Below are positions 30,729-39,729 of a stretch of 64,000 bases of DNA, in pieces. The first letter of the stretch is position 1, and every line of letters starts with the position of its first letter. The stretch lies in assembly GCA_029259115.1 (NCBI GenBank), contig JAPDJO010000076.1, forward strand, positions 1 through 64,000. Direction: 5' to 3'. The notes under the pieces were generated by a model that was given only the letters and a program-made list of their open reading frames with translations, ran no database searches and had not been told where the DNA came from. Source of the stretch: Thermoplasmatota archaeon (lineage in GTDB: Archaea > Thermoplasmatota > E2 > DHVEG-1 > B18-G2). A program made the translations under genes and the position numbers.

Positions 30729-31138
30729 TCTTCTATTTCAATCTCCCATTTAATATCTGCAACCTTCCTGAGCATCGCTGAGACAGAGCAATATCTCTCT
30801 TGAGATAGTCTGATAGCCTTTTCTATCTTATCTCTGGGTAGATCTTTGCCTTTGAATTTATACTTCAATTCTATCTTTGTAAAAACCTTCGGATGATCCT
30901 CTGTTCTATCAGCGTTAATCTCTATTTCAAAAGAATCGTATTTTACCTTCATCTTAGATAGTATTGAAACCACATCCATACCCGTGCATCCACCAAGAGC
31001 AATAAGTACAGCTTCCATAGGTTTTACAGCTGCATTAAAACCTCCAAACTTTTCATCTCCATCCATGACCATCCAATGGCTACTATCTGCTTTTCCTACA
31101 AATGTTAGACCTTTTACATTTACTATCTTTGCCTTCAT
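30725..31138 (-). CDS. OsmC/Ohr family protein
   Basis: NAAVKPMEAVLIALGGCTGMDVVSILSKMKVKYDSFEIEINADRTEDHPKVFTKIELKY...AIRLSQERYCSVSAMLRK; start placed at MKAKIVNVKG. Confidence 0.88.
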   Translation of the reverse strand: MKAKIVNVKGLTFVGKADSSHWMVMDGDEKFGGFNAAVKPMEAVLIALGGCTGMDVVSILSKMKVKYDSFEIEINADRTEDHPKVFTKIELKYKFKGKDLPRDKIEKAIRLSQERYCSVSAMLRKVADIKWEIEIED

Positions 31139-31178
31139 GGAGAAACCAAAAGAGAAGCGTAGCTTAAACTTTTTCCAA

Positions 31179-31970
31179 TCAGAACGCCTTCTCAAATTTT
31201 ATCTTATAATACTCGCACCATCTCTCGAATTCTTTGGAGATATTTTCGTAATACGATTTGTTCTCGAAGAGCCTATACCTGTACACCCTGATCATATCTC
31301 TCGGTAAGTTTCTTTGAAGATTTTCCCACACACCTCTCTTTAAATGCAACGTATCAAATATTATGATATTGGCTCCTGCATCTTTGAAGACCTCTACCAT
31401 ATCCTTCACTTCCTCTATCTCGGTAGTTGGATAAAGAGGACCAACGAATACATATGTCTTTATTCCTTCCTTGGACAATCTTCCTATAGCATCTAATCTC
31501 TTTTCTATAGGCTTTGCTCTTGGCTCAAGGATTTTTCTTTCATCATCTCTTAGTGTTGGGATCGTCAAGCCAACTTCCACATCCTCTATCCTTTTAATGA
31601 TATCTATATCTCTCAAGACCAAATCAGACTTAGTTTGTATATCAACTGGAAAATCATACTTACAGATTTGTTCAAGACAAAGTCTAGTTAGCCTGTATTT
31701 TTCTTCTAGAGGTTGATAAGGATCAGTAACTGTGGATATACCAATGACGCCTTTTTTCTTCCTTCTCAATTCCTTAGATAAAATGGTTGGTATGTTTCTC
31801 CTTATATCAACAAAACTTCCCCATTCTTCTCTAGGAATTGACAAGACATTTGGAACATAACAATAAATACACCCATGCTCGCAGCCTCTGTAAGGATTTA
31901 AGCTATAATCTAGATCTGGAAGATCAGATTTTGATAAAGCAGTTCTACAGTACACCTCTCTAACTATCAT
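31179..31970 (-). CDS. Radical SAM protein, SplB-like
   Basis: YSLNPYRGCEHGCIYCYVPNVL (CxxxCxxC), IGISTVTDPYQPLEEKYRLTRLCLE. Confidence 0.88.
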   Translation of the reverse strand: MIVREVYCRTALSKSDLPDLDYSLNPYRGCEHGCIYCYVPNVLSIPREEWGSFVDIRRNIPTILSKELRRKKKGVIGISTVTDPYQPLEEKYRLTRLCLEQICKYDFPVDIQTKSDLVLRDIDIIKRIEDVEVGLTIPTLRDDERKILEPRAKPIEKRLDAIGRLSKEGIKTYVFVGPLYPTTEIEEVKDMVEVFKDAGANIIIFDTLHLKRGVWENLQRNLPRDMIRVYRYRLFENKSYYENISKEFERWCEYYKIKFEKAF

Positions 31971-31971
31971 A

Positions 31972-33243
31972 TCAAAAATCCTCTAATCTCCTCTGCAACA
32001 TCAAGTCTTTCAAAATCGCGCTATTCTTTATCCATCTTTCAACAGGTATATCCATGAACATCCTAATCTCCTCTAAAACCTCTTTCAGTCTCTCGCATTT
32101 CTTATATTCCTTCTTCAGAGCAGACCTTACCGCTTCTCTGACATTCCACACACCTACCGGCAATATGTATCCTGGATGTGCTTCTCTCAGCACAATCACG
32201 CCAGCCTGGCGCCTTTCTTCATTCAACTTTTCATTCACAGCCAATCTTGCTGCATAGTAGCAACCACCTATCTCAGCATATGTTTTTCTTCCATTGTAAA
32301 ACTCATAGCTGTTAAACATAGCGATTCTACTTCCATAAGGATTCCATGTCGTTTTTGGATACCAAGCCTCAATCAATTCATATCTCCAAGATGTAGGGAG
32401 AAATATTACCATCCATCTGTTATCAAGCTTCTTAAATTTGTAAACCCTGTACTCGTTTATCAGAGGATAGGTCTTCGTATCCCTCATTAACTCTTCTCCT
32501 ATGATAGAATCCACTGCCGTTATGCTCCACCTTGTTGGTACAAACCTTCGATATTTTTTCTCGCCAAATGCACCTACGCTGAAAGCCTTTTGAATCTTCG
32601 ATACCATCACACCATTCTTGTAAAGCTCTAGGACCGCATCTCTTGCTTTGAGATCTACATCATAGAAAGCTTTCTCTAGATGATGATCATACTTTGGATT
32701 AGATATATCCAGATATTTTATTGGAGCAGACGGTCCATGAGGCTGAGCATCATCAAAGAAAGTGATCTTACCATAGGGCTTCTTTTCAAATAACACCTCT
32801 GTATCCACAGGATTTCTAGATAGAGCCAACTCTCTTGTGAATTCTATGACCCTATCACTTTTATCAACATCATAGACATTTACGATATACTTACCTCTTA
32901 CAAGTTGAGATCTGAATTTCACGATATCATCTATTGTTACATCTTGCCATAGCTCTGGAATATCTATATAGGATGTATCTCCTGAAAAAGGAGGAACAAG
33001 AGGACCTATGGCTACCTTTGGATAACCTATTCTTCCAACAAAGACGCCCGGAGGAGATGATCCCTCTATGAAAATATCATCTATCATGGGTTGAACCTTG
33101 CTGTAATGATAGAATCTTACCAAAACAGGGCATCTATCCTTTCCACACAGCATCTTTGTTCCTCTACAAAGTATGCAGAGGTTGAATCTACGCTTATCTG
33201 AAACCTTGAATCTCGTCTGATAAGCCCTACTATTATAATCCAC
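31972..33243 (-). CDS. nreA: NreA-family archaeal DNA repair protein
   Basis: N-terminal Cys motif CILCRGTKMLCGKDRCPVL; GSSPPGVFVGRIGYPKVAIGPLVPP; C-terminal QRRLEDF resembling a PIP box. Confidence 0.85.
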   Translation of the reverse strand: MDYNSRAYQTRFKVSDKRRFNLCILCRGTKMLCGKDRCPVLVRFYHYSKVQPMIDDIFIEGSSPPGVFVGRIGYPKVAIGPLVPPFSGDTSYIDIPELWQDVTIDDIVKFRSQLVRGKYIVNVYDVDKSDRVIEFTRELALSRNPVDTEVLFEKKPYGKITFFDDAQPHGPSAPIKYLDISNPKYDHHLEKAFYDVDLKARDAVLELYKNGVMVSKIQKAFSVGAFGEKKYRRFVPTRWSITAVDSIIGEELMRDTKTYPLINEYRVYKFKKLDNRWMVIFLPTSWRYELIEAWYPKTTWNPYGSRIAMFNSYEFYNGRKTYAEIGGCYYAARLAVNEKLNEERRQAGVIVLREAHPGYILPVGVWNVREAVRSALKKEYKKCERLKEVLEEIRMFMDIPVERWIKNSAILKDLMLQRRLEDF

Positions 33244-33450
33244 TGTGAAAACAAAATTATGCAGAAGTAAAAAATCTTTTCTGGAAATAGTTCATTTTAC
33301 AGATGTTACAGCACATACTGGTGAAAGGAGACGCTAAACTTTACTAGAGAATAACAAATTTATTCACGCAGACATAGTCGATATCACCCCGATATTCGCA
33401 CTACACAGACAAGGTTTTAAAAGGTAAGGGGATAATATCAAGGGAAAGAG

Positions 33451-35082
33451 ATGTCAGAGAAATATAGCGGAATATTATCAAGGAAAGAAAAGATAGCCAT
33501 GCTAATTGGACTATTTATTACTGTAATTTCTGTAGGAATTCAGATCTTAATATATACCTTTTCACACAACAATCAAACTCTTACAACTGAAGGTACTGTA
33601 CTCTTTATTACATCATATATAGGCATAGTAGTTGGATTTTTGATGGTTGTTAAAATAGTTGTAGGAAAACACCTCAATAGACTATCCTACATTGTGACAT
33701 CTTTCATGGTGGGTTGTTTTATAGGAGGATTAAGTGTTCTTATAGTGGCAGGATGGTCTAGACCATGGGTCATATACGGAGCATATCTCTATACCATATT
33801 GATATATGCACCGGCTATTCTCGTTACTCTCTCTGTAGTATCTGTTGCTACGTTGAAATTTTCCAATAAGGTATCTTTCATTGTATCCGTTTTTTCTGTA
33901 GTAGTTACCATTATCATATTGACTCTAATTTTAGTCCCTACTCTCTCACCAATTAGAACAGATAGGGAATGTATAACAGCCTTATCATTTTCTACTGATG
34001 GAAATAAGCTTTTATTGACGACAGGGGATTGTTATTCCAAACGTCTTTATATCGAAAAAGACGGGAAAAAGATGTATAGTGGAGTTCTACAGATATGGGA
34101 CATAGAAGAAAGAAAAAAGATACATGAGGAATTTCCAGGTGAGGATATATTATTTGGATATACTCTCTCCCCCTGCGGAAGATACTACGTAGTTGAGAAT
34201 ACCATCTACAATTCTACCACAGGTGAAATAGTCACAGAGATAGAGGGAGAGATATTGGATTGGTCAGAGGATGGTAAATATTTGGTGGCGAAAGATCCAG
34301 AAGTTTATGTATCCTCTTTTGGTTGGACATCGAAGATCCTGTTTCTTCAGATACCAAACTTTTCAATAGCTAAAGAGATAGAAATTCCAGAGATACATCC
34401 TGAAAGAGGTGATAAATTCAAATTATCTCCTGGAGAAAATTTTCTCTCTCTTTGGTATAATGAAGAGAGACAACTGATGGTATTTTCTATAGAAGAAAAT
34501 ACATCACTGTGGAAAAAATCGCTGGGAATAGAAGGTGAAAACTTATGGATACACTGGTCTACCGATGAGAAACTTCTGCAGATCATTAAGAGAAAAGGAA
34601 GTCTAGAAAACACCAGTTATAATGTCATAGTAATCAATGCTACTGATGGAAAAGAGATCCAAAACATCTCTCTATACGACGATCTAATCAAAGACGAAAA
34701 GAAAACTTACTTACTGGGGGCAACCTTTGGTAGGTTGTACTTTTGTACGAGCAAATCATACCTTGAGAAAGGCTTATTTTTCAATAGATGGGTATGTAAA
34801 CGTTACATCCTCATCTATAATCTTACCGGATTGAAACAAATCATTAATATAACCGGTACAGCAACCCGTATCTCTCTCAGCAAAGGACTGATTGCTGTCG
34901 GTTACGATAATGGTATCGTTGATATTTTTAATGAATCAACAGGTAAGTTGATTTTCAGCATAAAAACACCGGTCTATAACTATAAAGTGAGAATACCTGC
35001 ACCTGGTATACCTTTCATAATCATCGTTATCCTATTAGTCTATATCATAAAGAAGAAATGGAGGAGTTATGGCGATGCCTAA
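33451..35082 (+). CDS. Membrane protein with WD40-like beta-propeller
   Basis: Several N-terminal TM helices, then ITALSFSTDGNKLLLTTGD...LQIWDIEERKKIHEEFPGEDILFGYTLSPCGRYYVVENTIYNSTTGEIVTEI..., C-terminal TM. Confidence 0.65.
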   Translation: MSEKYSGILSRKEKIAMLIGLFITVISVGIQILIYTFSHNNQTLTTEGTVLFITSYIGIVVGFLMVVKIVVGKHLNRLSYIVTSFMVGCFIGGLSVLIVAGWSRPWVIYGAYLYTILIYAPAILVTLSVVSVATLKFSNKVSFIVSVFSVVVTIIILTLILVPTLSPIRTDRECITALSFSTDGNKLLLTTGDCYSKRLYIEKDGKKMYSGVLQIWDIEERKKIHEEFPGEDILFGYTLSPCGRYYVVENTIYNSTTGEIVTEIEGEILDWSEDGKYLVAKDPEVYVSSFGWTSKILFLQIPNFSIAKEIEIPEIHPERGDKFKLSPGENFLSLWYNEERQLMVFSIEENTSLWKKSLGIEGENLWIHWSTDEKLLQIIKRKGSLENTSYNVIVINATDGKEIQNISLYDDLIKDEKKTYLLGATFGRLYFCTSKSYLEKGLFFNRWVCKRYILIYNLTGLKQIINITGTATRISLSKGLIAVGYDNGIVDIFNESTGKLIFSIKTPVYNYKVRIPAPGIPFIIIVILLVYIIKKKWRSYGDA

Positions 35083-35698
35083 GAGAGATAACAAGATAGA
35101 GTTAGAAGAAATGAGATATGTGACTAGAGGACTGCTGAAGAATTCGTATTATATAATCATAGTTATAGCCGTAGTTTTTCTTATCCCATTGGTATTATCC
35201 TATCTGCAGAGCTTCCTCAGAGATCTAGGTATATCAAAAGATTTTGATCTATATATTTCGATATTACTCTACATCATTGCTGGAGTAATATCTGTAGAGT
35301 GCATAAGAAAGATGATATCAAACTCCCTCAGAGAGGTTCTAGATGATTACAGCATAAGAGGAATAACCTCATTCTTTAGGATAGTGGGTTATGTGATACT
35401 CCTAATAATTATAACCTCAGCGCAGCAGGGGAGCGTTGTGTTTGGCGCTACACTAGGAGGCTTTCTGGGATTACTCTTAGGTATGGCAAGCAAAGAGCTT
35501 ATAGGGAATGCGATATCAGGAATATTCGTGATAATAACGAAACCCTTCAGAATCGGTGATGAAGTAAATGTTGCAGGTGGTGAAGGAAAAGTAGTTGATA
35601 TAAAAATGATGTATACTGTAATAGAGAAAGAGGAACAAAAAATACTTGTTCCAAACTCGAAGATAATTGGTAACGTTATAAAGGTGAAGAGGCAATAA
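35069..35698 (+). CDS. MscS-family mechanosensitive channel (short)
   Basis: VVFGATLGGFLGLLLGMASKELIGNAISGIFVIITKPFRIGDEVNVAGGEGKVVDIKMMYTVIEKEEQKILVPNSKIIGNVI. Confidence 0.9.
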   Translation: MAMPKRDNKIELEEMRYVTRGLLKNSYYIIIVIAVVFLIPLVLSYLQSFLRDLGISKDFDLYISILLYIIAGVISVECIRKMISNSLREVLDDYSIRGITSFFRIVGYVILLIIITSAQQGSVVFGATLGGFLGLLLGMASKELIGNAISGIFVIITKPFRIGDEVNVAGGEGKVVDIKMMYTVIEKEEQKILVPNSKIIGNVIKVKRQ

Positions 35699-35699
35699 G

Positions 35700-37613
35700 A
35701 TGCAGATATCATCATTCGAAGTCCTAGCAATAGTGAGAGAACTTCAAGATCTAGTTGGAGCTTATATTGATAAGATATATCAGATCGGAAAAGACGAAAT
35801 ACTTCTGAGATTGAGAAAGAAAGGAATTGGTAAGATATACCTATTGATAAAAGCTGGAGGATTTCTGCTTAAAACAAGGAAAACATTCGAAACTCCAGAA
35901 AAACCAAGTATGTTTGCTATGATCTTGAGAAAATACTTGGATGATGGTAGAATCTCGAAGATTTATCAGTATGACTTTGATAGGATAGTTGTTATAGAGA
36001 TTGAAAAGAAAGGAGAATTGTATAGGGTAATATCAGAGCTTATACCCAACGGAAATATCGTTCTGGTTGATAATGAATGGAAGATAGTAATGCCAATAAG
36101 AGAGCAGACATGGTCACATAGAACCATTAAACCAAAGGAGTTGTATATCTTTCCACCATCAAAAAACAATCTCATCGAGATGGATGTGGAGAGTTTCTCG
36201 GAGATCATCAAAAAATCAGAGAAGGATCTGGTAAGAACTCTAGCAATAGATCTTGGACTTGGAGGAATATATGCTGAAGAAATTTGTTATCTATCGAATA
36301 TTGACAAGAATAAATCTACCAAAGAACTCACTGATGAAGAGATAAGGGATTTATTCAGATCAATGAGAACCATAATTGATACCATAGACAAAAAGGAGCC
36401 ATCCTCTGAGATAGTCAAGGAAGGTGACAAGATCATAGCTGTAACCCCCATCCATCTTAAGAAATTTGATGGTTATGAGATAACGAGGAAAAATTCGATA
36501 AGCGAAGCTCTCGAGGAGATTATTGATAAACTTGAGGAAATAGAAGGTAAGGATGAGGAGAAGGAAAGGATAGAGAGACAGATAGAACAGCAGAGGAAAG
36601 CGATAGAAGATCTTATGAGACGATCTGAAGAGAAGAAAAGAGAAGGAGATCTACTCTACATTCACATGAAAGAAGTGGACGATATAATAGAGAGATTGAG
36701 GAAAGCCTCAAAAGAGAAAGACAAAGAAAAATCAATCAGGGAAATAGAATCTCTAGATATAGTTGAGAGTGTAGATCTTCATGATGGGATTGTTAGACTC
36801 AGAATAGATGACAAAATCTTTGAGATAGACTTTAGGAAAAGTGCAGCAGAAAATGCAAACCTTGCATACAAATTAAGCAAGAAATTCAAAGAAAAGGCAG
36901 AGAGAGCAAAAGAAGCTTTGAAAGAAAGCGAAAAGAAGCTTAAAGAGAGGAAATTAGAGAAAAAGGAGAAGAAAGAGAGAGAATTCTGGTTCGAGAAATA
37001 CAGATGGTGTATATCTAGCGATGGTAACCTGATAATAGGTGGCAAAGATGCTAAAACAAATGAGAGAATAGTGAAGAAACACATGGAAGAAAGAGACATC
37101 TATGTCCATGCAGATATACATGGAGCACCAAGTTGTATACTTAAGTGTAGAGATATATATGGAAAAGAAAGAGAAATTACAGAAAAATCCATAGAAGAGG
37201 CATGTCAGTTTGCTGGAATTTACTCCAAAGCATGGAAGCAGTTTGGAGAGGTTATGGTTTATTGGGTTTACCCTGATCAAGTGAGTAAAACTCCGGAAAG
37301 TGGAGAGTTTTTACCAAAGGGTGCTTTTGTTATTAGGGGTAAAAGAAACTATGTTAGATGTAGAATGGAGATGGCAATAGGAGAGATTTCTATAGAAGGT
37401 ATAAAGAAAGTCATGGGGGGGCCTGTAGATTCAGTAAAAGCTAGAAGTGATAGATTTGTGGTGATACAACCTGGATATATTAAGAAAGAAAAATTTGCTA
37501 AATTACTCGCAGAAAAACTAGAAGTAACCCCTGATAAAGTATCGAAAGCACTTCCGCCAGGCGACGTGCAAGTTATAGAAGTTAAGGGATTGGACATAGA
37601 GGAATTAAGATGA
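35700..37613 (+). CDS. rqcH: NFACT / RqcH (Rqc2/NEMF) family protein
   Basis: SSFEVLAIVRELQDLVGAYIDKIYQ, coiled coil, NFACT-R domain WFEKYRWCISSDGNLIIGGKDAKTNERIVKKHMEERDIYVHADIHGAPSCI. Confidence 0.93.
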   Translation: MQISSFEVLAIVRELQDLVGAYIDKIYQIGKDEILLRLRKKGIGKIYLLIKAGGFLLKTRKTFETPEKPSMFAMILRKYLDDGRISKIYQYDFDRIVVIEIEKKGELYRVISELIPNGNIVLVDNEWKIVMPIREQTWSHRTIKPKELYIFPPSKNNLIEMDVESFSEIIKKSEKDLVRTLAIDLGLGGIYAEEICYLSNIDKNKSTKELTDEEIRDLFRSMRTIIDTIDKKEPSSEIVKEGDKIIAVTPIHLKKFDGYEITRKNSISEALEEIIDKLEEIEGKDEEKERIERQIEQQRKAIEDLMRRSEEKKREGDLLYIHMKEVDDIIERLRKASKEKDKEKSIREIESLDIVESVDLHDGIVRLRIDDKIFEIDFRKSAAENANLAYKLSKKFKEKAERAKEALKESEKKLKERKLEKKEKKEREFWFEKYRWCISSDGNLIIGGKDAKTNERIVKKHMEERDIYVHADIHGAPSCILKCRDIYGKEREITEKSIEEACQFAGIYSKAWKQFGEVMVYWVYPDQVSKTPESGEFLPKGAFVIRGKRNYVRCRMEMAIGEISIEGIKKVMGGPVDSVKARSDRFVVIQPGYIKKEKFAKLLAEKLEVTPDKVSKALPPGDVQVIEVKGLDIEELR

Positions 37614-38653
37614 GATTGGTCTTTAAGGATCTGAAAAAGGGGATTGTTAAATTAATTCCTGAGAACATGGATGATCTGTGGCATCTCTATCATATAATAG
37701 ATAAGGGAGATCTTGTGAAAGCATTAACATTTAGGACTGCTGAGCAGAAAGGAGATAAGATTAGAATAAAGAAGGCTGAAAAGAAGCCGATGGTATTAAC
37801 TATAAGAGTCGAAGACGTTGAATTCCATGACTTCTCAGATAGATTGAGGATACATGGGATAATAGAGGAGGGACCTCAAGATCTGGGATCTCATCATACC
37901 ATAAATCTGAGAGTTGGAGATTACAAAGAAGTAACTATAATCAAAGAAGAGTGGAAACCCTCGCATCTACAAAGGCTTGATGAAGCATTGAAATCTAGGG
38001 GTAAGAATGACATTATTGCTGTATCTTTGGATGATGAAGAAGCATGCATAGCTGTGATAAGGAATAGCGGTATCCAGATAGTTGCGGAAATCGAATCAGG
38101 AAAATCTGGAAAACTTTATGAGAGCAAGGATAGAGAAAAAGATTACTTTGCAAAGATAATAGATGTGATTAGGAACTTGGCAGAGGATTTACCTATACTA
38201 ATATCAGGTCCAGGATTTACAAAGGAAAGATTGGTATCGTATGGCAAAGAAAAGGAGCCAGAGATATTCAAAAGAGTTTTCATTTGCTCTACCGGGAATG
38301 CTGGTTTAAATGGTATATACGAAACAATAAGATCAGGAGCTGTAGATAGAATAGTTAGTAACAACAGGGTTATAAAGGAAACAAAACTCGTTGAAAGATT
38401 TATAGAAGAGTTAGCTAAGGATGGAGCGGTAGCATATGGTAAGGATGAAGTTATAGATGCACTCAACAGGGGAGCAGCATCTCATATACTCATGATAGAT
38501 AACATGGCAAGAACCAAGGAGGGTGAAGAAATTCTGAGTCTAGCAAGAGAGATGAGAAGCGACTTCACCATAATAAATTCAAAAATAGAGGCCGGAAAGA
38601 AACTAGAAGGATTTGGAGGGGTGGTGGCTTTCCTAAGATTTAAAATAGATTAG
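37610..38653 (+). CDS. pelA: mRNA surveillance protein pelota (Dom34)
   Basis: LIPENMDDLWHLYHIIDKGDLVKALTFRT, IRVEDVEFHDFSDRLRIHGIIEEGPQDLGSHHTINL; ATGA overlap with rqcH. Confidence 0.95.
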   Translation: MRLVFKDLKKGIVKLIPENMDDLWHLYHIIDKGDLVKALTFRTAEQKGDKIRIKKAEKKPMVLTIRVEDVEFHDFSDRLRIHGIIEEGPQDLGSHHTINLRVGDYKEVTIIKEEWKPSHLQRLDEALKSRGKNDIIAVSLDDEEACIAVIRNSGIQIVAEIESGKSGKLYESKDREKDYFAKIIDVIRNLAEDLPILISGPGFTKERLVSYGKEKEPEIFKRVFICSTGNAGLNGIYETIRSGAVDRIVSNNRVIKETKLVERFIEELAKDGAVAYGKDEVIDALNRGAASHILMIDNMARTKEGEEILSLAREMRSDFTIINSKIEAGKKLEGFGGVVAFLRFKID

Positions 38654-39396
38654 TGGAAACCTGGGTATGCGAAGATTGGATACATCCTTTCTCTTAGAGA
38701 CATTGCTTTCATCGCTGTCATCTCAGATGTTGAAGAAGATGCCGTCACAGACGATGTTCCAATCTCTGGTTCGTAATAGACATACTCTACTTCTATAGTA
38801 AAGTTATTACCTTTGTCAAGCAACCTCTTGAGGGGTCTGAATATCTTCTCCCCAACCTTTACACTGACATTTACTTTGAATGGTTGATCCTTCCACTTCT
38901 CACTGTAATAATCCTGTAACTTATCCAGAGCCTCGCTGGAGCTGTTAGCTTTGATTTCATCCACGTACGGGACCGGATTTATATTGTCAAAGACGATCTC
39001 TATGGTTCCATTTCCTACGCTTTCCTCGCTCTTTACTGTTCCGTCTGGCGCAGTTACCTCAAAAGTCAGGGTATCTAGACCTTTCTTTCTTAGAAGTCCA
39101 TACGTGTGATCGTCTTCCCATGTCAATATGAATCTGACACTCTTCAAGTTGTATTGAGAGATCGTAACGTTTGCGGAATATGGTATGTCCTTGAAGAGTT
39201 TGTCGTATGCAACCATGTCTGGATTATCTGGCGAAGCGTAGCCTGTTTTTTCTGTCCATGTAACAGCGTATGTCTTCACAGCCTCTGTTCTCTTTTCCTC
39301 TTCTTTTGGTACAGGTCTATATAAAAATATTCCTATTGCCGCTAGAACTATTATCACTACACCGATTATCACAATCAACTTGTCCGTGGACTTCAT
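38650..39396 (-). CDS. Membrane-anchored extracytoplasmic protein, unknown
   Basis: N-terminal anchor DKLIVIIGVVIIVLAAIGIFLYRP then beta-rich domain; no family recognised. Confidence 0.55.
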   Translation of the reverse strand: MKSTDKLIVIIGVVIIVLAAIGIFLYRPVPKEEEKRTEAVKTYAVTWTEKTGYASPDNPDMVAYDKLFKDIPYSANVTISQYNLKSVRFILTWEDDHTYGLLRKKGLDTLTFEVTAPDGTVKSEESVGNGTIEIVFDNINPVPYVDEIKANSSSEALDKLQDYYSEKWKDQPFKVNVSVKVGEKIFRPLKRLLDKGNNFTIEVEYVYYEPEIGTSSVTASSSTSEMTAMKAMSLRERMYPIFAYPGFH

Positions 39397-39534
39397 TTCT
39401 TCACCTTCCTACTATCTATAAGGGTTTTACCCCTTTATTAAATTTTTCTTATTTTTATATTTTTGCAATAATTTGTATACTTCTTGCTTAATAACCTTTT
39501 CTATACGTTTCTAGCCTAATCTCTGAAAGGTCAT

Positions 39535-39665
39535 AGAATGCTGTGAAAACGAGCTTTTAATCCTAGTATATAGAGGATTATCTTAAGTTATAGTCGTCAA
39601 GCATTATGAGAAAGGAGTATCGCTAGAATAATGGCACAGTCTATCCAAAAGTTTTGCTGATTTTT
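39535..39665 (+). pseudogene. Short degenerate relic related to the 18660-18915 transposase fragment
   Basis: gaatgctgtgaaaacgagcttttaatcctagtatatagagga...cgtcaagcattatgagaaaggagtatcgctagaataatggcacagtctatccaaaag parallels the 18.7 kb relic. Confidence 0.55.
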
Positions 39666-39729
39666 CATTGTACCTCTATTGATATATCATCAAATATGGA
39701 ATGTCGTAATTTGAGGTTTAGCATGATGC

